Below, in pieces: positions 30,454 through 42,248 of a DNA stretch of 64,000 nt. How positions within the stretch are numbered: the first letter of the stretch is position 1; each line of letters begins with the position of its first letter. The notes beneath the pieces are model-generated. The model saw only the letters and a program-made list of their open reading frames with translations. It was not told the DNA's origin and made no database searches. The translations under genes and the position numbers were made by a program. Origin of the DNA: Gonapodya prolifera JEL478 (Eukaryota > Monoblepharomycota > Monoblepharidomycetes > Monoblepharidales > Gonapodyaceae); NCBI GenBank assembly GCA_001574975.1, contig KQ965779.1, forward strand, positions 62,001 through 126,000, written 5' to 3'.

Positions 30454-32471
30454 ACGTGTCGGTATCGTTGTTGCTTGGTGAGAATCATTGAGATTGGATA
30501 ATCAAATTCTTTCATCGCTGAACGACGGGACTGCTGACGGTGACAGGGACACCAGAAATCACGGTGACTCTGCTCAGATAAACAAGCATTACAGGTCAAC
30601 TCTATTCGTGAGTTCGACGTGTTCCTTCAGCCATTTCTTAGTAAGGTGAAAGACAAGCCTTGCTCTTCAAGGACTGGCGAATCGGACGCCGCGATTTAGC
30701 TTCAGTCGTGGACTTTTTACAGCTCAAGGGACCAACGTCCTCCCTGCTAGGTGCGTGAACGGGGCGTCCTGGGTTCTGCAACCAATGGAAATATTATTCA
30801 TGGAGACCTCCGGCAAGTGTTGGTCATTCATTCGGGGGATGCTGCGCGCTTCATCTCGAGATTATGCGACCATAATTTTTTGATCGCCTCATTGCGATAG
30901 AGCCAGTTGTATTCCCAATACTCGAGAAGTCACTACAAGAAAAGGTGAATGTGAACTCGGAACTTGCGAAGACAAGGAGGGATACTTTCCACTCAAGGTT
31001 TGACCCTCGTGCGCTCCTTCTTCCCGAGTTCGTTGGATGGTTGTTTCCGGATCCCAGTCCGGGCAGCTCAAGTTTTTACTCCCATTGGAATCGGACCCCA
31101 CCAAGAAGGCGCCCAAGGATCTCGCAATATTCGATAGACTTCATAACGGCACACATTGTTGAGTTGAAAGAAGTGACCACATGTGCGCGTTTTGGTCTGT
31201 GCAACATAAGATCAAGCGCCCCAATGGGACGTGTTTCCCTCCCACTCGCCACCCTCCGAATCTCCACAACCACCGCCCTCTGCCATTTTTCACACACCGG
31301 ACCCGGCCCGTATGACTCTGAACCGATAAGCTGGCTGGGCCGAAACATTCCCTGACGTCGGCGGCCACACGTGCGCTCTTTGTTGGAACCTCGAGACGCG
31401 CCGACTTCGTCCTTCGACCCTATCCTGGAACCTGCCGCCTGGTGCCTGGCGGAGCGGAGCAACAGCGAGCACCGTGTTTACCTTTCGGGGAGCCGGACAG
31501 TAGCAGACTCGTGCAGATCCTCCGTTGCCGTCCTACCCACGCTGCCAGCGGACTCGTGTCGAGTGCACATCCCACACCTTTGCACCATTTCGGCGGTTCG
31601 GCCCGCCCCACGTGCTCCCGCCCCTTCTGTTCGGTTGGTTGCGACCCGTCAGGTCCCGACACGTTCACCCGTCGGGCCGAAGCCGCAGCGCCCGCGCGGG
31701 CGGGAGTGTGTGCGGGAAACCGGAAGGCGGGCGGCGGGCGGGACGGTGAGGTGAGCGCCCGACGGAGGTACTTGAAGTAGTTCAGGGTGCGTTGTCGAGT
31801 GAGAAGAGAAACAATGTGGTACTGTTAGCACCAATGACGCAAGCCCACACATACACCACTCGACACACACAGCACGGCTCACTTTAAAGAAGAGAAATGC
31901 GTCATGATGGTCAAGCCACAACTCAAGCCCTACACAACACGCTCCACACTCAGCAACCACAACCGAGTTCGAATTCAAAAAGGAAACCCTCCCATTGATT
32001 TTTGCAAAGATTGTTGGCTATATATTTACAAGTCTTCTTTCAGATCTAGCATCTCACATTACACCATCGTCGGTCGTCGTTCAAAAGTACCAGTCCAAAC
32101 ACGTCGCACGTCCCATCAAACTGCATCGGAAGCGGACCACCCGCGCACCCCAGGAGGGAAGGCGGTATAGGTACAGTGCGGGGGCGGGTGGTTGGAGGAG
32201 AGCAAAGGTATTACCCGTGCAAATGTGGAAAAGCGGAAAAGGAAAGGGTGGAGGAAAGGAAAGCCGTGAAGCAAAACGAAAGTCGGGATGCGAGGAGGAG
32301 GAGAAGATAGGTAGCGAGGGTAAAAGGCGTGCAGGGCAGGTGCAAGTGCAAGGAAAGGAAAGGCAAGAAAAAAAAACATCCTCCCATCTCTCCCTCTCCC
32401 TCATCCACCCCCATGCGTCAAAAAGTCCATTCTCCATCCCCCAGAGGAGAAACGAGAGGGGGCAGAAGGGG
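30454..32471. other. Spacer with possible exon scraps
   Basis: Short coding-like pieces occur near 30600-30690 and 30940-31150 (for example S-G-Q-L-K-F-L-L-P-L-E-S-D), but no gene can be assembled. 31300-32470 is GC-rich and shows nothing I can support. Confidence 0.35.
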
Positions 32472-33612
32472 CTAGCACGCAGTCCACGCCCCGCCGGTCC
32501 ATTGCATCTGCATCTGCCGGTTTTGCGGTTGCATCGGTTGTTGAGGCTGAGCCTGCCACCCCTGTTGCTGGCCACACGCGGCCTCTCCCTCGGTTTCGCC
32601 CTCTCGATCCGGACTCGCCGGCGGGCTGGGCGGGACCCAGAACGGTCCGGGGGCTGAGGCCCACTTTGCAGCGGCGGCGGCAAGTCGGATATCCACGCCC
32701 TGGTGCTGCTGCCGTTGGGCCGACGTGTCGATATGCGGGACCGACCCCGCGTCGAGCGCGCCCAAGGGTGCGGGGAGCGAGCCCGGGTACTGCTGTTGGT
32801 GGGCGAGCATGTAGTACCGGCGGAGGTGGTCCCGGGCCTGTGGGGACAGGGTGTCCGTGGTATTGGAGCCAGAGGGAGCGCCATACATGTGGGCGTTGGT
32901 GAACGAGGCCGCTCGGCGGGCGGCAGAGGAGAGCCCGACGGCGCCGTTGGGGTCCGGGTGGGAGAAGGCGGGAGCGCGGGTAAAGGCGGGTTGTTGTTGT
33001 TGTTGTTGTTGTTGTTGGGAATTGGAATTGAATTGGGAGAATGCGACGGCGGCGCGGGCGGCGAGGTGTAAGCGGGCGATGTGGGCTTGCTGTTCTTGGT
33101 GTATGCGGGTTGCGGCGGCGGTTTGTCTTCGGAACTCGCGGCGCTGGAAGAGAGGAGGAGCAAGAGCAGCAAGAGAAGAGGGAGAGAGTTGTATTGCAGG
33201 TGGAGTGCATGGGAATGGATACGGTGTGGGTGTTCATGCATCAACCCCGTCGACGTCGACAACGCACCATCTCCAACACCTCGTGGATATCGTCCTGGGT
33301 CAGCTCGCTCATCTCGCATGAGGAGCGGTCATAGTCCAGCTTCGAGTGTGTTTCCAGGACCAGAACGGTCTCGCAGAAGGACAGTTTCCGCTTTGCCGGG
33401 GTAGGTGCTGAATGGGCTGCACCTGCACCGCCCTCAAACTGCTCTTGCGCGTCGCCCATGCAGCAGTCGTCCTCGTCGTCGGATGCCGGGGGCGAGGGCG
33501 GCCCCGCTGCGAAGGAGTGCGGGTAGGCAGGGTAGGATGGCAAGGCGGGGTGGAATGAGGCGGAGGAGAAGAGGGAGGAGTCTGGGGCGGACGAGGGGTG
33601 GGAGAGAAGCAT
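32472..33612 (-). CDS. Motif-family protein 1 (shared 38-residue motif), polyglutamine stretch
   Basis: Exons 33268-33612 and 32472-33143 on the minus strand, phase 0, 338 residues. The conserved block is at residues 78-115: K-R-K-L-S-F-C-E-T-V-L-V, then a Y-D-R-S-S centre and D-D-I-H-E-V-L-E-M. The intron (GTGCGT...TTCCAG) falls exactly after that Met, and the next exon opens R-R-E-F-R-R-Q, leading into a helical stretch. Low-complexity Ser/Pro sequence precedes the block. After it come a run of nine Gln codons (33 kb, mostly CAA) and a Gln-rich tail. The two other copies are at 35503 and 38364. A [K/R]-x-[V/L/I]-S-[F/W] start resembles a PP1-docking RVxF motif, which is a guess. No known enzyme domain is visible; probably a regulatory or scaffold protein. 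Confidence 0.6.
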
Positions 33613-35502
33613 GGCGGCTGGGCGAGGGGCGAGACGGGCAGAGTGCGGTAGAGTGCGGTAGAGGGGTAGAGAAGGAGTAGGAGAACGAGAAGAGAAGAGG
33701 GCGGGAGAGAGAGAGAGAAGTGTGTTACGGTCAGCCCCTGCAGCTGAGTGCCCGGTACCGCCCTCGCCTTCGCCCACTCACCAGCAGAAACAGGTCCGTG
33801 TGTTTCTCGTTCGAGTGTCGTGCGAGTGTCGTCTTTCCTGCGCTGTCTCCTCTCGTCCCGTGTCGCTGGAGAAAACGCAGTCTGGGCTTTCCTCTCCCAC
33901 CCTGCGCTGCGCCACACTTGTGCCTCAGGGCCAGTGCGAGGGCTGAGCACCACCACTTTGCTATCTCGTCTTTTGCGTCTTGCTTGGCTTTATTACACAC
34001 ACTCTCTGTCTTTAATACTTGACGCATTGCCCCGTCTCGCTCTAACTCCCCTCGCTGCCCACTCCCTCCCTCGCGTCGCTTTCCCCCGAATCGGTCCAAA
34101 GGGTCCCCCAGCGGGATTAGCCTGAACGTGGTATTCCCTTTACCCACCCTGGTCAACACATCACCCATCCACGCTTCTCTCCTTCTCACTCTTCTACTCT
34201 TAGTGCACTCCCGCCATTCTCCCCTCAACCGCCGCGTGTGCTCATCCCGAGGCTCCTCGCTCACCACAACGCAGGTTTCCGGTGTCGCCTGTCCGTGGCA
34301 CGTTTTAGGAAACTACAAAAAAAAGGGCGCAGGGGCACCAATCCCAATCTCTTGCCGCACGCGGGTTCAACCCCATGTTCCATCCCCATTTCATCTCTCT
34401 CTTCCATTCCCATTTCTATCCCACGGTTACGTGATCTCAGCCGGGTGGATAATGCCAGAAAAATAAAAAATTGGGAGTGTCCGTGCGTTGACTTTGCCCG
34501 ACCCAGTCCCCGAAGCACCGACACATCGCCGCCCGCCCGCTTGTGCGCAAATCCAACTCACGAACGACTTCCTCTTCCTTACCCAACACTCTCGTAATGG
34601 AAATATTGCACCCCCTGTCCCGCCCTCCAAACAAACAACGGACCCTCACTTTACCTTCCGTCCCAACCAATTGATAACCTCGGCTCGGCTCAAACGGTGT
34701 GTCGTGAGACATGCCCAGGGCGAGGTACGATGGCGTTCCGGTGGGTACCTGACCCCTCATGAGTTTGGTCATCGGATCCGGGAGGGATGAGTTGGAGAGA
34801 GTAAGAACGCGAATCGGAGAGGACCGTGGCGACAGGGATATACCACACTGCACGAGCAAATTCATTTTTGTGCGTCGTATCGCGTCCCTCGTCCTCCTCT
34901 CTTCCATCCTCTCCCCCATCCACTTCCTCCTCCCCCGCACCTCCCACCTCATCTCCCCTTCCCCCAGCGCATCTCAATTTTATTCCCACGCTCCCCCCTC
35001 CCGTCCCCTCCTATGCCTCCATTCACTAAAGTTGGTCAAATCCCAACGCCGTCGAACAGGCGCACTACCTCGGGACCACCCCCTCCCGTCGTGACGCACT
35101 GCCCCTGCCCCTGTTTCCTGGTCGCTCCCCACCGCGAAAACAAAAAACCACACTTTCCGTTTTGGTCTCCACCTGCCCAGCTGGGGAATAGGAAACGGCC
35201 CCCAAAGGTCAAAAAACAAGGTCCGTGGCTGCGGCCCAGCCTGACGATATCGGCTTTTTCTCCCATCACACAGCTTTTCCTACCTATTACCCATTTACCC
35301 CTCCCGCCTGCCTAATACCCCGCATTCCCTTCCCAACACCACCCCCGCCACCGTGCGTCGCTGCCTCCCACCTCCCCTACCCGTCGCCTCACCCACTGAA
35401 GCACGACTGCACAGCAAAGGCGCCCTCGTTTGGTTCCGGCCCGGTTCCGAACCACCGGGACGTGCGATCTCGACGCGTGCAGAAGGAAGAGGGAAGGACA
35501 AG
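33613..35502. other. GC/C-rich spacer between divergent motif-family genes
   Basis: Genes 1 and 2 point away from each other across this stretch. It is rich in CCC/TCC tracts, and many ORFs here are low-complexity shadows. No gene is supported. It probably holds both promoters and long 5' leaders. Confidence 0.45.
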
Positions 35503-37229
35503 ATGCTCGTCATGGATGCGCGCGTGTCTCCCGGTCTTTGGGCTCCGGAGGTCCCGGGGGGACGGGGGGACCCTCGAAAAGGGCGACAATCGCGCAACAA
35601 CTCCCATTCCGGGTCGCCCCGGCGCGGGATGAAAGAACAGGAACAGGGGAGGCAGGGAGCAGGGAACAAGAAACGCGTGTCGTTCTTCGAAACCGTGCTG
35701 GTCTGCGAGACCCACGGAAAACACGAATACGACCGGACCGCCGTCGAGGTGGCCGAGCTGGCCAGGGAGGATATTCAGGAAGTGCTTGAGATGGTATGCA
35801 TTTCACTCCTTTGTGGTGATGGCCCCGAACCCCGTGTGTGGGGGATGGTTTTGGGGTCCGGGTGACACGGGTTATTTCGACACCCGTCGGGAGACACACC
35901 GCGTTCGGAACACGCGCCGTCCCGCGCTCGGAAGACTGCGCAACGTGTTGACGGGCGTGAATTCAATTCGGGTGACCCCCGTCGTGGCAGTGTCGGTAGT
36001 CGGCAAGGCGGCTTGGTGTTCCGAATGACGACATGCCCAGTCATTAACCCCCGCTCGGCGCTACGGCGTATCCGGTTGTGGAATTGGGAATGGGGGGAGT
36101 GTGGGAGAGCGTGTCGTCTCGTCTGCTGCCTGTACTGCCCTCCTGATCACTCACCCCGGTGCCGTCCCCATCTCACCAGCGAATCGCCTTCCTCCGCCAA
36201 ACCCCCCCTCCACCCCCGCTCCCGCTCCCCGCCGCGTCATCGCCAGCACGGCGGCTCTCTACTCCTGCCTTTTCCTACTCCTCCCCCGCTACCTCCTACC
36301 ACGCCTCAGCTCGCCCCGCCCCAAACTCCTCCCCTTCGTCGTCCCAAGTCCACCCGCACACACCACTCCCAACATCGGCCCGCGCCAAAACCTCCGAAGC
36401 TTCTTGGTCCCCGCCCAGCCCGACATCCCCCGAATCGTCCGACTGGTCATCCATCGCCGCCGTCTTGAGCAGACCGAGCGTGGCGGACCCGCTCGAGCGA
36501 CCCGCGGGTCCTGTTCCGGGACGTGGGTCGCCTGGTGGACGAGCGGGGGTGCCGTGGGAACGTGAACGTGAATCGGGAGTGGCAGGATCCACCTACACGG
36601 GCGACGCCGAGCGAAACTGGTCCTCACCCGCGGCATTCGTCACGCCTCGCCCGCGTCCGCCTCTGCCGCCACATTTTCCTGGCCAAGTCTATGCCCGAAC
36701 AGGATCGGGATCGGGAAGGACGTGGGATGAGCGGCGGGCCGCGACGGGTTACGAGGCGTGGGGTGTTGATGTTGGTGCTTGGGCGAGCGGCGGGGGAGGT
36801 GTGGGAGGGGGAGTGGGAGGAGCAGGAGGAGTCGGGCAGATGTGGGACGGACGAGGGGCCGTTGGTAGTAGCGGTGATGGTAAGTGCCGAGTCGTTTTAC
36901 ACCCTCGGCGATGCAGGTGCTGATGTACACCACCACACACGATAGCGCCACACTACAACACACCACCACTCGCCCGGCCCACTCCCACCTCTGCCTCTGC
37001 CACCTCCACTCCCACCACCACCTCCTCTGCGGGCTCATCGCTTCCCACCCCGACCTCCGCAACACCATCTCCAACCCAGACGCGGTGGTCGCCCCCGAGT
37101 CCGCCCTCGTCGCCCGAGACAAGCGCTGCGCCGGGTGAGGGAGATATTTCGTCGGGTGGGGAGTCCGAGGTCGAGAGTGGGGAGCCTTCTGCGAAGTCCG
37201 GAAGGGTGGGCGGCGTGGGTGATCAATGA
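35503..37229 (+). CDS. Motif-family protein 2 (shared 38-residue motif), long Ser/Pro tail
   Basis: Exons 35503-35793, 36180-36879 and 36946-37229; phases agree and the product is 424 residues. The first ATG of the open frame is at 35503. The motif occupies about residues 60-97: K-K-R-V-S-F-F-E-T-V-L-V, E-Y-D-R-T-A, E-D-I-Q-E-V-L-E-M. The 386-base first intron again follows that Met in phase 0, and exon 2 starts R-I-A-F-L-R-Q. The remaining 300 residues are Ser/Pro/Thr-rich with Gly runs, so probably disordered, ending with an acidic G-G-E-S-E-V-E-S-G-E. The exact R-V-S-F fits a PP1-docking RVxF motif. Function unknown. Confidence 0.55.
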
Positions 37230-38363
37230 GGAAACCGCGTGTTGAATAGGGGCCGAGGGGGCGAGGGGAAGGAGGGCGATGGTACCATTTTTTCTAGACG
37301 AGACAGAGCAGACGAGGATCAGAACCCCGGGCGGGGAGGCAGGGTGTGTTTTCATAACCATAGACAACTGAAGCTTTTTTTCTTTTTGATCTGTTCGCAG
37401 CCGTTGGTGGCATGTAATAATAATGCGATGGGTTTCCTTTTATAAGTACTGGAGTGGATGAGATGGGATCTCGAGACGTTGTGGTACTTGCGTGGTGAAC
37501 ACGCGTCGCACGGATCGGTTGTATTTTCGAGACAGTTTGCATACATACATCTCATAGATAGGGCGATGGGACGTTATCGAGTGAAAGAGACAACGTCAAT
37601 ATGACAACTCGTGCATTTCATCGATTCACGCGGCAAAGGCCGACCTCCACCATAGCAAGCAACTCACGTAAACTACCATCTTTACCACGACATCCCGTTT
37701 GCTCCCCGAAATCCAATCCCGCGCGGCAGTCGGCTCTTACCCTTCCCAGACCGCATGTGCACCACCCGCCCGCCGCAACCAACTTCGCACCGGCCTGGCG
37801 TGACCCGTGCATCGCCGATCCTATTTCACGGGCGCCGCTTGACCTCATTCGAACGCCCCAATTGCGTTGTGCGGCCGGCTGTCCCGGGACGCTCTCTCCA
37901 TCCCACGGCCGCACTGCTGTGCAGCCTGTGCGTAGAGAGAAAGGGGATTGGGTGACATTCGTGCGAGAAGAAGGGCGAGATTCCCTGAGAGAAGTGCGGG
38001 CGTGAGGGCGGGAAGAGAAGCTTCGGGTCGCGCGTGCGGTGTGCAGGGTCGTTGCTTTGGCGGCGGGTGCGTGGAGGGTAACTGAGGAAGCCACAAACAA
38101 AACCTTTTTGGTGGCGCAAGGACACGGATTGTGAACCGTTGAGCACAACAAACAATAATAACGTCAGAGTGAGAGCAACTGCGCCATTTGCTACCTTCGT
38201 TTGCCTTTTTTTCAGTGATGTGAGCGAGGACCCTTTTGAGGACGCAGTGCCGCAAGGGGTTGGGCACCAGTTTAAACAGTTTAACCCGTCAAGGTCACGC
38301 TCCCCCTTCCAAGTCTAACCAATCACAGCACTCGCTCTCCACTTATACCGCGACGCACCAGAC
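37230..38363. other. Spacer, no gene supported
   Basis: Open frames near 37600-38150 on both strands have no recognisable domain and overlap each other. I leave them out. Confidence 0.4.
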
Positions 38364-39034
38364 ATGCAATTCTCCACCACACACGCCACGCCGCACCGCT
38401 GCCCGCCCACGCCGCCGCCGTCGCCGCACGCAGACTGCCGCACCGAGTGTCCCCCACCCGCGCACCCCGCGCACAGGAGACGCATTTCGTGGGACGAGAC
38501 GGTCGTCGTGTTGCAGACGTACCCCAGAGAAGTCTACGACAGATCGTCTGTGCCACCGGCAAGACTTTCCATGAAGGACGTCGTCGAGGTGCTTGAGATG
38601 GTGAGTCGCAAGCCACGGGGGGGATGAAAGCGGTCGATGGGTGAAGACTAACGCGTGCGACTCGCAATCGACAGAGACAAGAGTATCGTCTCGCGTGTCC
38701 TTCCTCGCCCGTGTCGCCGTCTTCGATGGCGGCAGCCCTCCCCTCGACGCCCTTAGAGTCCCGAAGGCACGGGGACCACACCTTCACCCCCTCTCCCCTT
38801 CCGCCCCACTCAGCACTACTGCCAGAAATCCCGACTGAGTCAAAAGAAGAAGACTGGTTCTTCCCTCCCTCGACCGTCCAGATGGGCTGTGTAACCAGGA
38901 GCAGACGTTTTCGACGAGGGTCCGCGGGTTCCGTCGGATCGTCCGGCAGCGGCAGCGACGCAGACGCAGACGCAGCGGGAAATGGGAACGAGGGCGAGTG
39001 GAGAGGTGGGGAGGGTGAGGTCGCGTGCTTGTGA
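38364..39034 (+). CDS. Motif-family protein 3 (shared 38-residue motif), smallest copy
   Basis: Exons 38364-38600 and 38675-39034, phase 0, 198 residues. The motif is at about residues 42-79: R-R-R-I-S-W-D-E-T-V-V-V, V-Y-D-R-S-S, K-D-V-V-E-V-L-E-M. The 74-base intron has a clean CTAAC branch site at about 38648 and lies at the same codon as in the other two genes. Exon 2 begins R-Q-E-Y-R. The tail is Ser-rich with W-F-F-P-P and alternating Asp-Ala residues, then an acidic-Gly end. No catalytic domain. Confidence 0.6.
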
Positions 39035-39419
39035 GAGTGCGGGCCGGCGTGCCGTGGTGACGAATGGGGATGCATACCCGTGTGGCATGACAAGGCGTTG
39101 GATGCATGAGAGGGCTTCATGGACTCCCTCTTGCCAAATTTTGAATTGGAGTGACCCGGTCGTTGGTAATTGTTTGCTTGGGGGGGAGGGCGGGGCGGGC
39201 TTCTCTGTGATGGACTTGGGCTTAATGCGTCCCACCCACTTGGATATCTGAATTTCATTTGCAGTGTCGCATTATTCTGTTGGAGTCGGGGAGTAATTTT
39301 TGTATCGCATTATTCTCTCTTCTCGATTCAATTTGAAACCTTTTTTTTTTTTTTTTTTTACTGTGAATATTATTCAACTGGTCATGATCGTCATGCATTT
39401 GTGTTCACGTGACTGTGAA

Positions 39420-42248
39420 ACTGCCCCTGCTTTCTTCCTCTGTATTCTCTCCCCCTGATTTCGAATCTACGTTTGAAGCTGCCAACCAGAGTGTGTGGAA
39501 CATGCACAAGTCAGCTTGTCCGATGTTGGCACCCACATCCACATCTCCTAGCTCTGGTCCACAGTAGTCCTGATACACCGCCTAACGCAGAAGCAGCTGC
39601 AAAACACAAGCACATGCCCTCTTATCCCCCCCCCACATGCAACATTGTCTGATGCATGTGCAGGACCTGGAGTCACTCCTTGCTCAAGGACATGAAGTCT
39701 TCACCATAGTTTGTTTGTCATAGCATAGGGTCCTAAGTCCCAGCCACAGCAAGCTAAAGAGATGACACTGTAATCTTAGCTTTAAATTAACTGAAGAGAG
39801 GGTAAAGCACCTCAAAGAGCTACAATTCACTTGCTGGTAGACAGCTGCCACACCTGATTGTGCCAAGGCATGTGTATAAATGAATTGCTATTGTGCCTAG
39901 TTGAACAGCTCATGGCACTCATGTCCCCATCCAGTCTTTCTCTGTTGAGAAAACTCTACGCCACCACTGAGAAACACTGCAAGGGCAAGAACGTGCTGCA
40001 AGTCTTCTCTATCACCCTGGAACTACACTAACAGCATTTTTGAGCCATTGAGACATTGCCTGCCAGTCATGCACTGCCAGAGGTGCTCAATGCCATTGTG
40101 AAGTACACAGAAATGAAGGATGTGATGGCTATCATGCATGTCTTGCAATACCAGTAAGAGTGATGTACAATTGGTTACCAAGTTCAGGGTAACTTGGAGC
40201 AACAGTGCCCAGCAAAAGCTCTGGGCAATGATTGACCTTGACAAGATGAGCATTCAGAAAAGGTGCTGGCTCAACTAAAGCAGGTCTTGGGGGAAGAGGG
40301 GGGTCATTAATAAGGTGAGTTGGGCATTGATTTTGTTTTTGCAGCTGTATTTTTTACCCCTGTCCCCATGTGGAATGAAGCTCATTTCCATTCACCACAG
40401 ACAGTGCCAGCAACAATGGAACAATGATGCAGACAATTGCAGCTGCATGGGACATTCCTTGGGACATTGATGGCAAGGGATCCCTGGTGCACTGTTTTGC
40501 GCATATCCTCCACCTGGAAGTCTGCACGGGCCTGGCAAAGCTTTGGCTTCCAGATACTGATGATGAGGACATTGTTGGTGGGAACAGAGGGCCTGTAGAA
40601 AAGGTGAGTATCTGTGTGGCTGTAGATCAAAATAACCCATTAATTCAAGCTCTACAAGCTTATCTATAAGGTTTGACATTCTCCCCAGCTTTGCAAGCTG
40701 TATGGGCTGCAATTTGCAGTGCCATTGCAGGCTTGCAAGCTGATTGCACCTGGACAGGCTGGAAATTAGACTTTTGCTATACAACCTAGGTGAGCTGCAC
40801 AAGCCTGTAATCTGCAGGAACATGTATATATGATCAAATGTACATAGCAAGACGTAATGTGCATAGAACTCACCTGCAGGAATGTGATGGCAAACTTAGG
40901 GCACATCCTGCAGGTGTGCACATCTAAACCCTCGGCCACAGAAGTGGCACAGCAGCTAACACTCATACTACACTATATACTCCACATTAGTGGATGTCAG
41001 TGTGACAACTTTGACTCCATCATCCAGGCAATTTTGGACAGGAAGGAGGTCAAGAAGCTGATAGCTTCTGACCTGGATATTAGGGAATGGAGGCTGTTAG
41101 ATGAGGATTGGACTTACCTAGGAAAGGCCTGGAAATTGCTTGAGGTGAGTGCTGAAATGTTACAAGTTTCCAATGAACAAATAATTAATCCCCTTGAACA
41201 GTTGATGGCACAAGCACTCTCTATGGTGGAGAGTGCGGGGTATCCTACCCTAGTACTCATCATGCTGCTGTTCAACATCACTATGGACAAGCTGGAGGAC
41301 ATGGACTTGAACTTGGAACCTTTTCCAGCAGTTGTTTGGGACAGCATAATGTACATTCTTTGGAAGTACTATGGGAAAACGGATAATACCAAGCTGTATT
41401 GGGTTGCACTTGGTGAGTTTTCCCATCACAATTGCTATTTTTCTCTCCCAATAGCTAATTGATCACCTAGTCCTGCACCCTGCATACAAGCTCACATGGA
41501 TGCGGGAGCAACAATGGGAGGCAAAATATGTAGAACAGGTGCAGGAGATGGTCTGGATGTCATTTGAGTCAGGGTACTCAAATTTCATGTCAGGATGCAG
41601 GTGGGGCAAAGAATCATCTTGGGATGTTGGTGGCAGGAGTGTCTTTGATGATGACAATGACAACATGCAGGATAAATTGGACTGTTACCTTGGGGAGGTG
41701 CAAAGACCAAGGAAAATGGACCTTCTGGAGTACTGGAGGGGGAGGGGAGACCTCCCTGGACTAGAGCAAATGGCATGGGACTACATTGGAATCCCAGCCA
41801 TAAGTGCAGAGGCAGAAAGGATATTTTTGGTGGGTAGAAATATTATTAGTGATAAGAGGGCGCGATTGGGTGCGGGAATGATTAGAAATCTAATGCTACT
41901 TAAAAAGTGGAAACAAGAGTTTCCTACCACAATGGCTAGTAGTGAAAGTAATAAAAGCAATCTTTTATGAATCAAACTAAAATTTTTTGTTTTTGTTACA
42001 TACATTGAAGTGTCAGTCCAGGTGGGGCCGTTGGATAATTTAGTTTTGCCTACCAGCAAGTTGACTTGCAAGTTGCAAGTTCTGGAGTGTGTGAGTGAGC
42101 CAAGTTGTGAGTTAAAAATTCAGTGAGCAAGCTGAGTTGCAAGTTAAATAAATGAACCAGTGAGTGAGTTACAAGTTGGACCAACTCACCAGTGAGTGAG
42201 TTGAGAGCTGTCCCAAATGACCAAGTAACTCACTTACTCACATCACTA
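39420..42248 (+). mobile_element. hAT-family DNA transposon, right end recognisable
   Basis: Transposase exons can be read at about 40391-40603 (A-S-N-N-G-T-M-M then C-F-A-H-I-L-H-L, the hAT central block), about 40860-41412, and 41455-41970. The last carries the hAT C-terminal dimerisation domain: I-P-A-I-S-A-E-A-E-R-I-F at about 41795, R-A-R-L and N-L-M-L-L-K-K-W. The right terminus ends in AAGTAACTCACTTACTCACATCACTA (42223-42248 in 13-base halves: AAGTAACTCACTT and ACTCACATCACTA). This reads from outside as TAGTGATGTGAGT, a hAT-type terminal repeat. Tandem GAGTGAGTT/AAGTTGCAAGTT subterminal motifs precede it (42060-42210). I found no matching left terminus, so the element is probably 5'-truncated. 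The central exons before 40860 do not join cleanly, which suggests decay. Confidence 0.8.

Noticed and set aside
32986-33018. GTT microsatellite as an independent repeat feature
   Set aside because: It is the polyglutamine-coding part of motif-family gene 1.
32081-33319. 412-codon frame antisense-like to motif-family gene 1 spacing
   Set aside because: Another frame of the same GC-rich strand; low-complexity Pro/Ser, crosses the real intron, while the accepted frame has a conserved motif.
37601-38267. Overlapping ORFs on both strands
   Set aside because: No recognisable domain; amino-acid mix is that of shifted GC-rich sequence.
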